Source: Vallitalea maricola
GTDB lineage: Bacteria; Bacillota; Clostridia; Lachnospirales; Vallitaleaceae
NCBI RefSeq assembly: GCF_036985595.1
Contig: NZ_BTPU01000001.1
Location: 1 to 64,000 of the forward strand
Direction: 5' to 3'
Length of the DNA stretch: 64,000 nt
The notes under the pieces were generated by a model. The model was given only the letters and a program-made list of their open reading frames with translations. It searched no databases and was not told the origin of the DNA. The position numbers were made by a program, and so were the translations under genes. Shown piece by piece: positions 1-10,300 of the stretch. Position 1 is the stretch's first letter, and each line of letters begins with the position of its first letter.

Positions 1-65
1 TCCATTGTTTTTTCCGTAAATCTATTAATGATATTTACCACGTTTTGTTGTATAATAGTTTTCAT
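1..65 (-). CDS. Start of an unidentified gene (truncated by window edge)
   Basis: An ATG on the minus strand at 65 follows a strong AAGGAGGAAC ribosome binding site (73-82). It opens a reading frame beginning MKTIIQQNVVNIINRFTEK that is still open at the window edge. Only about 21 residues are visible, too few to name a product. The strong binding site and correct spacing are the reasons for calling it. Confidence 0.6.
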   Translation of the reverse strand, partial: MKTIIQQNVVNIINRFTEKTM

Positions 66-172
66 GAAAAGAGTTCCTCCTTAAGGTGTTTTTGTCGTGA
101 TTAATATCTTAACATAAGGAGATTCTCTTTTCTATTTTTATATCCAATTTTCCTACTTTAATTTTACACTAA

Positions 173-1345
173 CTAAAGTTTTCTTCCTAATGTCCCACCT
201 ATCCAAGTAGTTAATGGAATAGCTGAAATAAGTCCTATACTTCCTGCTACTGCCCTTACTATTTCTGAGGCTATCATATCCATATTCAAGATTTCAACTA
301 TAGTTATATCATAAGCGATAAATAACAACAAGAGATGTATTGAACCTCCAACATAGGCTAATATCAATGTATTGGACATAGACCCCATTATATCTTTACC
401 AATATTCATACCAGATTTTATTAATCTCTTAGTTGATATTTTAGGTGTATTATCTTCAATTTCCCACATAGCTGAGGCTATGGATAAAGAAACATCCATA
501 ACAGCTCCTAGAGCACCTATTATAATACCAGACAATAGAATGCCTTTGAAATCCAAGTGCCTGTTTTGAGGAATATATGCTAACATTCTAGCTTGTTCAT
601 CACCAAGTCCAGTAAGCATAGCAACTCTACCAACAAGACCAGCAGCAAACGCTGCTACTAGAACGCCGCCTACAGTTCCTAAAATGGCTGTTCTTGTCTT
701 CTTATTCCATCCACTTATTATAATTAATGTGAAGGTAGTAGTTACGGATATTATTCCTACTGTTACTACCAAAGGATTAAAACCTTTCAGGATAAGTGGC
801 AGCATAACAAAGGCTATCAATATTATAGTAAAAGTAAGGGTAATTACTGATTTCAGTCCTTTGAATCCTCCAACGACAACTAATAATATCAAGAAAGAAA
901 TCACAATAATAAAGATTGCACTGTCTCTGCAGCGTTCATATATATGTATATTTCCAACTGTGCCTTTATCAGTCTCATAAACATAAATATACATTTTATC
1001 TCCTGGGTTAAAAACCAATCTATATGGGTTAACCATCTCAACGGTATTCCTTACAGAGTATTCTTCACCCTTATGTTTACCTTGTAATATTCTAATATAA
1101 AGATGTTGATATCTAATATCTTGTTCTATGGGAATGTTAGGGCGTTCAAGAGTAGTATCATCTCTATCTACTCTAATAACTTTTGCCTTTACTACGTCAT
1201 ATTCAGGTTTTTCCATATCTTCTTCATAATAAGTAGCAAGACCTCCGTATTTTTCATCTTTAGTAATATCACCTTCGAGTTTTGAATTACAAGAGGTCAA
1301 GAACAATGAAGTAAGTATAATCAAAACTAATAATCTACTTTTCAT
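173..1345 (-). CDS. YibE/F family membrane protein
   Basis: A protein of 390 residues with a lipoprotein-like N-terminus (hydrophobic stretch ending LTSC, Cys about residue 19), a short extracytoplasmic beta-rich part (residues 25-135) and then seven or eight hydrophobic segments from about 145 to the C-terminus. This is the layout of the YibE/F family, polytopic proteins of Gram-positive bacteria whose function is not established. The glycine-rich membrane segments and the charged region ENTPKISTKRLIKSGMNIG between helices fit the family. It is the only complete gene between the truncated gene at the left edge and the nucleotidase. A shared transcript with the nucleotidase upstream is unlikely because a terminator separates them. 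Confidence 0.85.
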   Translation of the reverse strand: MKSRLLVLIILTSLFLTSCNSKLEGDITKDEKYGGLATYYEEDMEKPEYDVVKAKVIRVDRDDTTLERPNIPIEQDIRYQHLYIRILQGKHKGEEYSVRNTVEMVNPYRLVFNPGDKMYIYVYETDKGTVGNIHIYERCRDSAIFIIVISFLILLVVVGGFKGLKSVITLTFTIILIAFVMLPLILKGFNPLVVTVGIISVTTTFTLIIISGWNKKTRTAILGTVGGVLVAAFAAGLVGRVAMLTGLGDEQARMLAYIPQNRHLDFKGILLSGIIIGALGAVMDVSLSIASAMWEIEDNTPKISTKRLIKSGMNIGKDIMGSMSNTLILAYVGGSIHLLLLFIAYDITIVEILNMDMIASEIVRAVAGSIGLISAIPLTTWIGGTLGRKL

Positions 1346-1375
1346 GTCATTTTTCTCCTTATTCAGGGTTAGGAA

Positions 1376-1403
1376 AAGGGGCTGTATTATGATACAGCCC
1401 CTT
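1376..1403 (-). terminator. Intrinsic terminator of the 5'-nucleotidase gene
   Basis: A perfect 12-bp stem (AAGGGGCTGTAT with ATACAGCCCCTT) and a 4-nt loop. On the minus strand it is followed by a short T run. It lies 14 bases beyond the nucleotidase stop codon and separates that gene from the YibE/F gene. Confidence 0.85.
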
Positions 1404-1416
1404 ACTATAATACTGA

Positions 1417-3171
1417 TTAGTTAGCGGGTACTAATAATGTTTTACCAGTGTATATTTTATGAGGATTCTTTAAGTCATTTAATTTTGCAAGTTCTTGATA
1501 GGTAGTATTATATACTTTAGCTATTTTCCATAGAACATCACCAGATTTTATTTTATAAGTACCTATAGGTGATATTACGTCTATGGTAGGAGCTACAACT
1601 GTACCTTCAGCTTTTATTCCTTTTACAAGTTCATCTCTTATTGGAACAAATGTATCGACAACGTTTTCAGCACCTTCAAAGCTGTATTTATCTCCACCAG
1701 TAGCTACGAAATCATTAGTTACCAATGTATATTTTTTATTCATATCTAATGGAGTACCATCTTCTAATGTAATACTGACTACTCTTTTTTCATATTCTGC
1801 ATTAGGGTCATATATAACTTTCAATCCAGCAAATTGACCGTCTCCCATGTCAGCTGCTTCAATACCATGATCTACTAATGATTGAAGTAGAGAACCAGAC
1901 ACTTCCATTGTAACCAAAGTATTATCAAAAGGTATTACCTCATATAGATCTCCCATAGTAATTTCGCCTTCTTCAAGACTTCTTCTAAGTCCGCCGCCAT
2001 TAGTTAATCCTATTTGAGCATTAGTCGCTTTTCTCATGATGTCTGTAACATAATAGCCTAGAGGAGTAACGTTTTTAGAATCATGTGATAAACGTCCCTT
2101 TAACTGGCCTACGACTTCGTTGGCTATTGGAGCAAAATCTTCTTCGTATTTATCATATATTTCTTTGGTTTCTGGATCTTCAAGCAGGTCTTTAGAATTT
2201 TTATAAACAGATTCTACAGATGGAGTAATACATTTAACTGTACCATCTTCATTTAGTTCAATAGATATTTTACCAACTGCTCTACCATATTTATATGCTT
2301 GAACAACAGGTTTATCATTGATATAACCAGCTACAGTTTCATGTGAATGACCTGTTATTACTGCATCAAGGGCTTCAACTTGACATAGAGCATTAATTTC
2401 ATCACCAGTTATAGGAATTTCAGGATTTTCTCCGTAATTATCCTGCCATGTAGGAACATGAGTTAGAGCAATAATTATGTCTGGAGTTCCTTCTTCTGCT
2501 TTACCGGCTTTTAAGTAATCTACCCAAATCTTAGCAGCTTCATCAGCAGGTTTGAATTCTAGAGTAGCTACATTATCTACTTTAGTTTTATGAGCAGTTT
2601 CTATTGTAGATATACCAATAAAAGCAATCTTTTTATTAGCAATTTCATGAATTAAATAAGGCTTGGCCCAAGTTACAGGTTCTTTAGTTGTTTTATCATA
2701 GATATTAGAAGCAAGGAAAGTAAAATTACCATCTTTTGCCCATTGCTCAATTCTATCTACACCCCAGTCAAATTCATGGTTTCCTACTGCTGATGCAAGA
2801 ACATCCATGCCTTTGAACATTTCATTAACAGGAGCACCATATGTTAGATTAGAAAGAGCTGTTCCTTGGTAGTTATCGCCACCAGAAACAACAATGGTAT
2901 TAGGATTTACAGCTTTTTGTTCATTAATATAACGAACCATTTTAGACATTCCGATGTTTTTACCACTTTCTTTTACATTCCCGTGGAAGTCGTTGACAGT
3001 TAAGATGTCAATTACATTTTCTAGCTGATTGACTGCTGGTAAGGTTGTGTCAGTAGTTGTTGGTGTTGAAGTGATAGTATCTTCACCTGCATACATGAAT
3101 ACAGTATGTAGATTAAATACTACTGATAGAACTAATAACATACTTAATAACTTTCTTACTCTGTTTTTCAT
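1417..3171 (-). CDS. Secreted 5'-nucleotidase / 2',3'-cyclic phosphodiesterase with C-terminal LysM
   Basis: A protein of 584 residues. The N-terminal signal peptide (about residues 1-30) is followed by a calcineurin-like metallophosphatase domain with the family metal-binding blocks in order: NDFHGN (about 60), GGDNYQGT (about 98), GNHEFDWG (about 131), LTHVP (about 237) and GHSHE (about 274). The 5'-nucleotidase C-terminal substrate-binding domain follows (about 350-530), with NGGGLRR. The last 45 residues are a LysM peptidoglycan-binding repeat (YKIKSGDVLWKIAKVYN...). The enzyme should hydrolyse extracellular nucleotides at the cell wall to release nucleosides and phosphate. It has its own terminator, so it is probably a single-gene unit. 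UshA/YfkN relatives usually lack LysM; here LysM probably provides the wall anchor. Confidence 0.93.
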   Translation of the reverse strand: MKNRVRKLLSMLLVLSVVFNLHTVFMYAGEDTITSTPTTTDTTLPAVNQLENVIDILTVNDFHGNVKESGKNIGMSKMVRYINEQKAVNPNTIVVSGGDNYQGTALSNLTYGAPVNEMFKGMDVLASAVGNHEFDWGVDRIEQWAKDGNFTFLASNIYDKTTKEPVTWAKPYLIHEIANKKIAFIGISTIETAHKTKVDNVATLEFKPADEAAKIWVDYLKAGKAEEGTPDIIIALTHVPTWQDNYGENPEIPITGDEINALCQVEALDAVITGHSHETVAGYINDKPVVQAYKYGRAVGKISIELNEDGTVKCITPSVESVYKNSKDLLEDPETKEIYDKYEEDFAPIANEVVGQLKGRLSHDSKNVTPLGYYVTDIMRKATNAQIGLTNGGGLRRSLEEGEITMGDLYEVIPFDNTLVTMEVSGSLLQSLVDHGIEAADMGDGQFAGLKVIYDPNAEYEKRVVSITLEDGTPLDMNKKYTLVTNDFVATGGDKYSFEGAENVVDTFVPIRDELVKGIKAEGTVVAPTIDVISPIGTYKIKSGDVLWKIAKVYNTTYQELAKLNDLKNPHKIYTGKTLLVPAN

Positions 3172-3305
3172 AACAATCCTCCCAATAATATTTAATTTTA
3201 TATACTTGAATATATAAATAGATAGAAATTATAATATCTCCAAGTACTATAATTATAGTATAATTCCCGATGGCAGTCAATGGACATGAGTCCTTTATTG
3301 AGAAA

Positions 3306-3348
3306 TAAAAACGGGACTTAACAACGAAATATAAATCAATTAAGCCCC
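3306..3348 (-). terminator. Intrinsic terminator after the small unknown gene
   Basis: On the minus strand GGGGCTTAA pairs with TTAAGTCCC (one G-U pair) across a 18-nt loop and is followed by GTTTTTA. It sits 12 bases past the stop codon of the gene at 3360-3665. Confidence 0.7.
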
Positions 3349-3359
3349 TAATTTTATTA

Positions 3360-3665
3360 TTATTCATTGGTATTATTTGAAAATAGTTCTCCATGAGATT
3401 TATTATAATCAGTATGCTCATTTCCTATATAATTCAACTGAGCTTCTATCTCAATCATATTACTGGTTTCATGGTCATATATCTTGATGTCATGAGCTTC
3501 ACCGTCATCATCTCTATGTTGTAGATAATCATTAATAATCTCAGTAGCATGATGTTCATTGATATCATTTCCATAAATAACTGTGTATTCTTCTTTTGGT
3601 ATGGTCAATGAGATATGGTAACCTTCATCTAACCTTGTACGTGTTTCAAAGATACTATTTAACAT
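3360..3665 (-). CDS. Small acidic protein of unknown function
   Basis: A protein of 101 residues beginning MLNSIFETRTRLDEGYH. The longer frame (to 3710) is possible, but an AGAAGGGAG ribosome binding site sits at ideal distance from this ATG, so I chose it. The protein is soluble, acidic and has no signal peptide. I do not recognise the family; predicted alternating strands and helices (HISLTIPKEEYTVIYG...) suggest a compact alpha/beta fold. It has its own terminator and stands alone between the nucleotidase and a divergent two-component operon, so context gives no functional clue. Confidence 0.7.
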   Translation of the reverse strand: MLNSIFETRTRLDEGYHISLTIPKEEYTVIYGNDINEHHATEIINDYLQHRDDDGEAHDIKIYDHETSNMIEIEAQLNYIGNEHTDYNKSHGELFSNNTNE

Positions 3666-3794
3666 GATAAGCTCCCTTCTAATAGTGGTATCAATATCTA
3701 GTTTAACCATATTATCTGTGAATATTACTTGATAAAGAATTTATAGGAGGGTTAATATGGAGTGATATCACTTTTCCTCAAAAGGTAATTTATA

Positions 3795-3822
3795 TTGTTT
3801 TTCAGACTTATTATGGTAAAAT
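3795..3822 (+). promoter_or_regulatory. Probable sigma-A promoter of the two-component/ABC operon
   Basis: TTGTTT, 16-nt spacer, TAAAAT, about 45 bases upstream of the response regulator start. The sequence fits the housekeeping consensus; no operator is evident. Confidence 0.5.
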
Positions 3823-3869
3823 TATATAAATAAAATTGATATATAATCTCCTTGAAAGAAGGTATAAAA

Positions 3870-4565
3870 TTGAAAACTATTTTAATTATAGATGATGATG
3901 TTGAATTGTGTAATTTACTGAAGGAATGCTTAGAAAGCGATGGTTATCAAGTAACACTTCTTCATACCGGTGAAAAAATCTGTGAATTGCTTGAGGAAAA
4001 CAAATTTAATTTGATAATACTTGATGTAATGTTGCCAAAAATAAACGGATTGGAAATTCTAAAGGAAGTAAGGAATATATCAAATGTTCCCGTTCTCATG
4101 CTTTCAGCAAAAAGCAACGAAATGGATAAGGTCTTGGGTCTTAAAATAGGTGCTGATGATTATCTTACAAAGCCATTTGGATTGTCTGAATTAATTGCAA
4201 GAGTGAATAGCTTAATCCGAAGATTCACTATGTTAGGTGGAGATAATAGTACTCAATGCCTCCGTGAATACGGAAAGTTAAAGATAGACACCATGAAATG
4301 TATTGTTACCAAATGTGATATTGTTCTTTCTCTTACTGCCAAAGAGTATAAATTGCTTTGCTTCTTATCAGAACACCCTAATCAGGTTTTTACAAAAAAG
4401 CAAATTTACCAAAATGTCTGGGAAGAGGAGTATATTTATGATGATAATACAATAATGGCTCTTATACGAAGACTTCGTAAAAAAATTGAAGATGATCCAG
4501 CAAACCCCCAATGGATACAAAACGTTTGGGGAATTGGTTATCGTTTTTGTGAGGAGGTAAATTGA
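3870..4565 (+). CDS. OmpR/PhoB-type response regulator
   Basis: A protein of 231 residues. The receiver domain (1-115) has the acidic pocket IIDDD, the phosphoacceptor Asp in ILDVMLP (about 52), the conserved Ser in MLSAKS and the Lys in LTKPF. The C-terminal winged-helix domain (about 130-230) ends in the typical WGIGYRF. An upstream in-frame TTG at 3852 exists, but GAAAGAAGG is spaced correctly only for the TTG at 3870, giving MKTILIIDDD. It overlaps the kinase gene start by four bases and heads a four-gene operon with an ABC transporter. This arrangement is typical of peptide-antibiotic sensing and resistance modules. Confidence 0.92.
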   Translation: MKTILIIDDDVELCNLLKECLESDGYQVTLLHTGEKICELLEENKFNLIILDVMLPKINGLEILKEVRNISNVPVLMLSAKSNEMDKVLGLKIGADDYLTKPFGLSELIARVNSLIRRFTMLGGDNSTQCLREYGKLKIDTMKCIVTKCDIVLSLTAKEYKLLCFLSEHPNQVFTKKQIYQNVWEEEYIYDDNTIMALIRRLRKKIEDDPANPQWIQNVWGIGYRFCEEVN

Positions 4566-5587
4566 CTATGATTAAGTTTTTTTACATATTTATAGGTATA
4601 CTTTTAGTGATAATCGCTATTCTTCTTATAAAGCAACATCTTGCAAAAAAGAGAATCTTGAATATGAGTAAAATTCTTGATGATGTTTTGAATGGGCAAG
4701 AAAATTTATATATTTTCACAGACAAACATGATTTTGTTGCCGAACTTGCTTTTGAAACAAATAAACTTATTTCAGCTTATTGGAAACAACGTCAAGGCTT
4801 TGAAAAAGAACATAATACTAAAAAGGAACTACTCTCCAACTTGTCCCACGATGTTAGGACACCGTTAGTATCGGTAATAGGCTATCTTGAAGCTGTCACT
4901 CAAAATAGAATTCCAGAGAAAAACAAATCGGATTATATTCAAACGGCATTACAAAAATCTTTAACTCTTAAAGAACGTGTCAATCAACTGTTTGAATTTG
5001 TTCAAATAGATGCAAATGAAATTTTTTTGAGCCTTGAAATAATAGATATTTGTGAAATCTTACGTCAAATTGTCATTGATTTTATTCCTTATATGGAGAA
5101 AGAAAATATTTCTCTTGAAATTGAAATTACTAATGAATCGTTATTTATTTTGGCTGATAAATCTGCCATCATAAGAATTTTTCAAAATCTTATCAGAAAT
5201 ACAATTATTCATGGAAAAAATGGGAAATATCTTGGGGTATTTTTATCAGTTGATAATAATAAAGTTTTTGTTGATATTAAGGACAAGGGTATGGGAATTG
5301 ATAAAGATCACATACCTTTTATATTTGAACGGCTTTATAAGGCGGATAATTCAAGAACACAAGGTGGTGGATTGGGTCTTGCTATTGCAAAGGAACTTGC
5401 TGAAAAGATGAACGGAACCGTTGAAGTTTTATACTCTATTCCAGGGGATACAGTGTTTCGTGTAAGCTTTCCTCTTAGTGAAAATATCAGAGAAATGTCA
5501 GATTTATATCAGTATGATGTAAGAACAGCGTGTTATCATAAACTCGGAAATAAAAAGGAGGGCAAATATGATTTTAAAAACAAGTGA
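4562..5587 (+). CDS. Membrane sensor histidine kinase, antibiotic-sensing type
   Basis: A protein of 341 residues starting with TTG at the TTGA overlap with the regulator stop (an ATG at 4568 is the alternative). One N-terminal transmembrane helix (about 5-25) and no sizeable extracellular domain. The HisKA domain carries SHDVRTP (His about 96) and the HATPase domain has the N box (NLIRNTIIHG), the G box (DKGMGID) and GGGLGLAIAKEL. Kinases with so little outside the membrane usually sense through a partner such as the ABC transporter encoded next. The reading frame overlaps the ATPase start by 20 bases, indicating translational coupling. Confidence 0.9.
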   Translation: MTMIKFFYIFIGILLVIIAILLIKQHLAKKRILNMSKILDDVLNGQENLYIFTDKHDFVAELAFETNKLISAYWKQRQGFEKEHNTKKELLSNLSHDVRTPLVSVIGYLEAVTQNRIPEKNKSDYIQTALQKSLTLKERVNQLFEFVQIDANEIFLSLEIIDICEILRQIVIDFIPYMEKENISLEIEITNESLFILADKSAIIRIFQNLIRNTIIHGKNGKYLGVFLSVDNNKVFVDIKDKGMGIDKDHIPFIFERLYKADNSRTQGGGLGLAIAKELAEKMNGTVEVLYSIPGDTVFRVSFPLSENIREMSDLYQYDVRTACYHKLGNKKEGKYDFKNK

Positions 5588-6482
5588 ATTGACAAAAAAA
5601 TATGGTACACAATTTGCAGTGTCAAATGTAAGTATCCATGTAAAAAAAGGCGAAGTGTACGGACTTTTAGGACGAAATGGAGCAGGTAAAACAACAACAT
5701 TACGAATGGTGATGGGTTTACTGCAACCGTCAAGTGGTGAAGTGTTGCTATTTGGAGAGAAGCTGATTACTCCGACAAAGAAATGTTTCAGACGAATTGG
5801 TGCGTTAATTGAATCACCGGCATTCTATGAAAATTTAACAGCAAAAGAGAATTTAGAGATTATATCTGATCTTAGAGGTACGCAATCAAAAGAAGCTGTT
5901 GGCAATGCTTTGGCACTTGTGAATTTGGATAAAGAAACTAAGAAAAAAGTCAAACAGTTTTCTCTCGGTATGAAACAGCGTCTTGGAATAGCTATGGCTC
6001 TGATGCACGAACCAGAATTTATTATTTTAGATGAACCAGCAAATGGACTTGACCCTGTTGGGATACAACAGATTAGATTGCTTATTAAAAAACTATCAGT
6101 AGAAAAAGGCATCACAGTATTAATTTCTAGTCATATATTAAGTGAAATTGAACAAATGGCTGATACCATTGGTATTATTGATAACGGTCAACTTATAGAA
6201 GAGATTTCTATGGATGAAATAAAACGAAGAAATCGTCATTATGTCAAAATGACCGTTTCTAACATAGGAAAAACTATTCCCATATTAGAAAAGGAATTAA
6301 ATATTACTGATTTTGAAGTTATAGACGAAAAAGGAATTAAGATTTATCAAATTGAAGCAAATTTTGAAGATATTAACCGCCACTTAAATAATGCAGGAGT
6401 CGGTGTTTCAGAGATTAGCTTGAATAAGGGAAATTTAGAAGAATACTTTTTAAAATTGACTGGGGGTGTATCAATTGGCTAA
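5568..6482 (+). CDS. ABC transporter ATP-binding protein, lantibiotic/bacitracin protection type
   Basis: A protein of 304 residues. Walker A GRNGAGKTT (about 36-44), signature FSLGMKQRLGIAMAL (about 127), Walker B IILDEPANGLDP (about 152) and the switch His in ISSHILSEIEQM are all intact. The C-terminal 80 residues form the accessory domain seen in BcrA/NisF/MutF-like ATPases. The AAGGAGGGCAAAT binding site lies inside the end of the kinase gene, and the gene overlaps the permease start. It is expected to energise export or expulsion of a membrane-active peptide. No lantibiotic precursor or modification gene is in view, so it is more likely a resistance than a self-immunity system. Confidence 0.9.
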   Translation: MILKTSELTKKYGTQFAVSNVSIHVKKGEVYGLLGRNGAGKTTTLRMVMGLLQPSSGEVLLFGEKLITPTKKCFRRIGALIESPAFYENLTAKENLEIISDLRGTQSKEAVGNALALVNLDKETKKKVKQFSLGMKQRLGIAMALMHEPEFIILDEPANGLDPVGIQQIRLLIKKLSVEKGITVLISSHILSEIEQMADTIGIIDNGQLIEEISMDEIKRRNRHYVKMTVSNIGKTIPILEKELNITDFEVIDEKGIKIYQIEANFEDINRHLNNAGVGVSEISLNKGNLEEYFLKLTGGVSIG

Positions 6483-7200
6483 TTTGATAAAAGTAGAGTT
6501 TAAGAAATTAAAAGGTTCTAATATTCTTTGGATCTGTCTTGCAGGATGCTTTATTTTGCCAATAATCTCCTTAATGGTAGGAAGCAATATTTCTGTGCAA
6601 AGTAATTGGATAGATTATTGTACACAAAGTATGTGGATGTCAATTCTATTGTTATGGCCTTGTATATTTGGTCTTATGGGGACTTATATCTTTACAAGGG
6701 AACGGATTGAAAATACATATAAAAACCTATTTACTATTCCTGTAGGCAGGGTATCTTTAGTGCTATCTAAGTTATTTGTGTTGCTAATTACAATAGTATG
6801 TATTACATTTATATCTTATATGTTAAATCTTGTAGGCTTATTTATTGGAGTAAAACTCACATTAAATGATTTTTTCCAAGGTCTTGCAACTTATTTGATG
6901 TCTGGATTGCTAATGTTTTGTGCTATGCTTCCTGTTATGTTTATAGCATTGATGAGTAAAAAAGGATTTCTAGTATCAATATGTGTAACAATCGTTTATG
7001 CATTAATTTCATTTATAGGAATTTGGGCTCCCCTATTGTCATCTATACTGCCAATTATATCAATTATGAGAATTTGTAATATTACAGCACTAAGTATTGA
7101 ATATTCTTATCCGATGATAATAACTTATGTTAGTTTATTTGGCATTACAGCTGTATCATTATTTGGTATAATTTTTGCTGCAAAAAAACAAGAAGCTTGA
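6475..7200 (+). CDS. ABC transporter permease, MutE/EpiE-like
   Basis: A protein of about 241 residues with six predicted membrane helices and the family's N-terminal amphipathic start (ANLIKVEFKKLKGSNILWICL). The frame could start at GTG 6466. I prefer the TTG at 6475 because the GGGGGTG binding site lies just ahead of it. It overlaps the ATPase gene by eight bases. Most permeases of this class come in pairs (MutE and MutG); only one is present, so it probably works as a homodimer, or a second is encoded elsewhere. No terminator is obvious after the stop. Confidence 0.85.
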   Translation: MANLIKVEFKKLKGSNILWICLAGCFILPIISLMVGSNISVQSNWIDYCTQSMWMSILLLWPCIFGLMGTYIFTRERIENTYKNLFTIPVGRVSLVLSKLFVLLITIVCITFISYMLNLVGLFIGVKLTLNDFFQGLATYLMSGLLMFCAMLPVMFIALMSKKGFLVSICVTIVYALISFIGIWAPLLSSILPIISIMRICNITALSIEYSYPMIITYVSLFGITAVSLFGIIFAAKKQEA

Positions 7201-7312
7201 TATATCTATTCTATATCCAAAGAATTGTACTATGAATGTTGTTCCTCAAAATAAGATATCTGAAGATAGTTAGGATTTGTAAGCTTAAAAATGGAAACTT
7301 AATATAAATTAT

Positions 7313-7340
7313 TTGTAATAAGCTATAATTTTGATATAAT
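7313..7340 (+). promoter_or_regulatory. Probable promoter of the helicase-nuclease operon
   Basis: TTGTAA, 16-nt spacer, TATAAT, about 58 bases upstream of the GTG start, in the 198-bp gap after the transporter operon. This separates the helicase transcript from the upstream operon. Confidence 0.55.
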
Positions 7341-7398
7341 AAAACCATTAGTAAGCAATAAATATCAGTTTATCTACTTTAGCAGGGGGTAATATTCG

Positions 7399-10300
7399 GT
7401 GAAAGATATTCTAAAAACATATAAAGACAGGTTAATTAATCTAAGTGGAAGAAATAGAAGTCTGGTTCTTAAGAAAATACATAAAAAAAGATCCTTCGAT
7501 ATATCAAGGTTGATTGAATTAAATAAAAACATAAATGATGAACTTACCAATTTTCTAATAAACAGGGAAAAAGGAAAGAAAATAATTATTGACGACCCTT
7601 ATAAGATAAGAAATGAGGATTTAAAAGCTTCAGAAAAGCAAATTGCCAATAATAGAAAACAGGAATTATTAGCTCTAGAAGAGACAATAAAAGAATTAAA
7701 TGATCTATCTGAAGAAGAAAAACAAGTACTCACTAAAAGAAAACAAGAAATCAATCAAAAATATGATATGGAATTAGTTGCTGACAAGAAGAAGATAGAT
7801 GATAAGATTGAAAAGATGATAGGTTACTCTAACAACATTAACTACTTGCTTAGAGAAATTGATGCAGTAGAAAAAGAAACAGGAAAATATGAATTGTATG
7901 TAAGCTATCCATTTGTTGAGGGGAGATTTAATGATTCAACCTTCGTTAGAGCCCCTCTTTTTATGTTCCCTGTAAAACTAGAAAAAGTTAGTAATAAATG
8001 GCAGATTTCAAATATTGTTGACCAAGAGATATTAATTAATAAGGTATTCATATTTGCATATTGCAAATTCAATGAATCCAAGATAACAGAATTAGATATG
8101 GAATTCTCATCACTAGAACAATTCTCAGATGATGCAATCTCTGGACTAATAAAATATCTTGATGAAAATAAAATCAATATTGAGGATACTAATAAAAGAG
8201 ATATTGAAAGATTTGTTGATTACACTAATGCAAAACTGCCTAGCTATGAAGCAGGAGAATTGATATTGAAAAACTATATGGTATTAGGACAATTTCCATT
8301 ATCTAATTCCATATATACGGACTATCAATATCTAGAGCAGGAAGAATTATATAATGAAGTCCTTGAACTGTTGTTGATGAATAAAGAAGACGACAATGTA
8401 TCTGATGAACCTGTCCAAAAATCAGATGAAAAAGCAAAGCAGTTATCAGAAAAAGAAGTCTACTTCTTATCTTCACTTGATAATAATCAAGAAAATGCAG
8501 TATTAAGTACTAATGAAAAAAGCAATCTAGTTATATATGGACCTCCAGGAACAGGTAAATCCCAAACCATAGCAAATATCATATGTGACTCACTTGCCAA
8601 AGGGAAAAAAGTATTGATGGTATCTCAAAAAAGAGCTGCCCTTGATGTAATATATAATAGATTAGCGGATATTAATCAAAAGATTGCCCTAGTACATGAT
8701 GCCAACAAGAATAAGAGAGATTTCTATAGAAAAGTATGTGAATGCATTAGTACAGAAGCAATGGATTATGATAATTCTCTTAACCTTAAAATTGATGATG
8801 ATGCGTCTGCAATTGATGAAAAGATAAGCTATCTAACTAATATGGCAGAAATACTTCATGAAGAAAGAGAATACGGTATAACTCTTCATGACATGTATGC
8901 TTGTTCAGAAGCTATAACCTCAACAGAAGATATAAGATATGAAAACTATAGGAGCTTTCGTAAGGACAATCCATTTGAAAATTATAAGTATCAAGAGCTA
9001 AGAGAAGCTATGGATGGTATAGAATCTAATGATATCATTGAACAGACTTATATCAGCTATAAAGAAATGTGTAAAGAAAATCCCATGATTGATACTTTTG
9101 TAAGGAAACTAGATTTTATTGAAATACAAGAATTACAAGATACCATCATTAGGATTACTGATAAAATCAACAGTGAAATACCAAAAATAGAGCTGGAAAA
9201 TTTAGAAAAAGTAGGGAGATTGTATGTTGAAAATGATTTTGGTGTAACCAAACAGCAGGTAATCAATCATGCTCATATGATAAATCAACAGGTTAATGGT
9301 CAGTTGGTAGAGCAGAATGAAGACAATAAATGGTGGAGTCCCAATCATTGGTTAAAACATAAAAGCAAAAAAGAAGAATTAGAAAAAAATATGCTTACTT
9401 TTGATGAGAGAAAGACGGACCTTGAAAAGTTATTCATTAAGTATGGCATAATAATCAATGAAGTAATAGCTTTGTTAAAAGAATTGAAACCAGTAATAAG
9501 AGAAGATATTTTTAACTCATTATGTGAAAAATTCGTACTGGAATTTGACATTATCAGTGACTTAGAAAAAATCAAAGATGCAGCTGATAATATAGAAGTA
9601 TTTTATGGATTAAAAAATAGGATAGATAACTTATCCAATCTTCAAGTAAAAATATTGGATTATGCTATAAATGCAGTTAAAGACCATGAAGACATTAATA
9701 AAGTACTAAGTAATATTATTCCTTTTACAACATTGATACATATAAATGATATAGAAAAAACAAAAGAATACAACGATTTTTACCTTCATTTTTCCATGTA
9801 CCAAGAAACTATACAAGAAATTGATAATCTCATGAAGGAAAAAAATAGTCTTACAGCAGACCTGATAAAAAGTAAATGGAATGATAAGTTACAGTTATTT
9901 GTTGATACACCTCTTTTTAAAGAATTTAAGAGACAAGCTGAGAAAAAACGTAAAACATGGCCAATCAGAAAATATGTTATTGAATTCAGTGAGCTTCTAT
10001 TGACTGTTTTTCCATGCTGGCTCCTTAGTCCAGAAACTGTTTCTGATATATTACCTTTAAAAGAGGGTATGTTTGATATGATAATTTTTGATGAAGCTTC
10101 TCAAATGTACGTTGAAAATGCAATACCAACTATATATAGAGGAAAACAAGTTGTTGTAACTGGGGATGATAAGCAGTTAAAACCAAGCTCTACATTCATG
10201 GCAAGATATGATGATTTTGACGAAGAACTAGCAACTATAGAAACTGCAGCAGCATTTGAAGAAGAAAGTCTTCTAGACTTAGCTAAGATTAATTATCCAT

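Noticed and set aside
3113..3421. 102-codon minus-strand frame overlapping the nucleotidase signal peptide
   Set aside because: It overlaps two better genes in other frames, contains the terminator at 3306-3348 and has no binding site.
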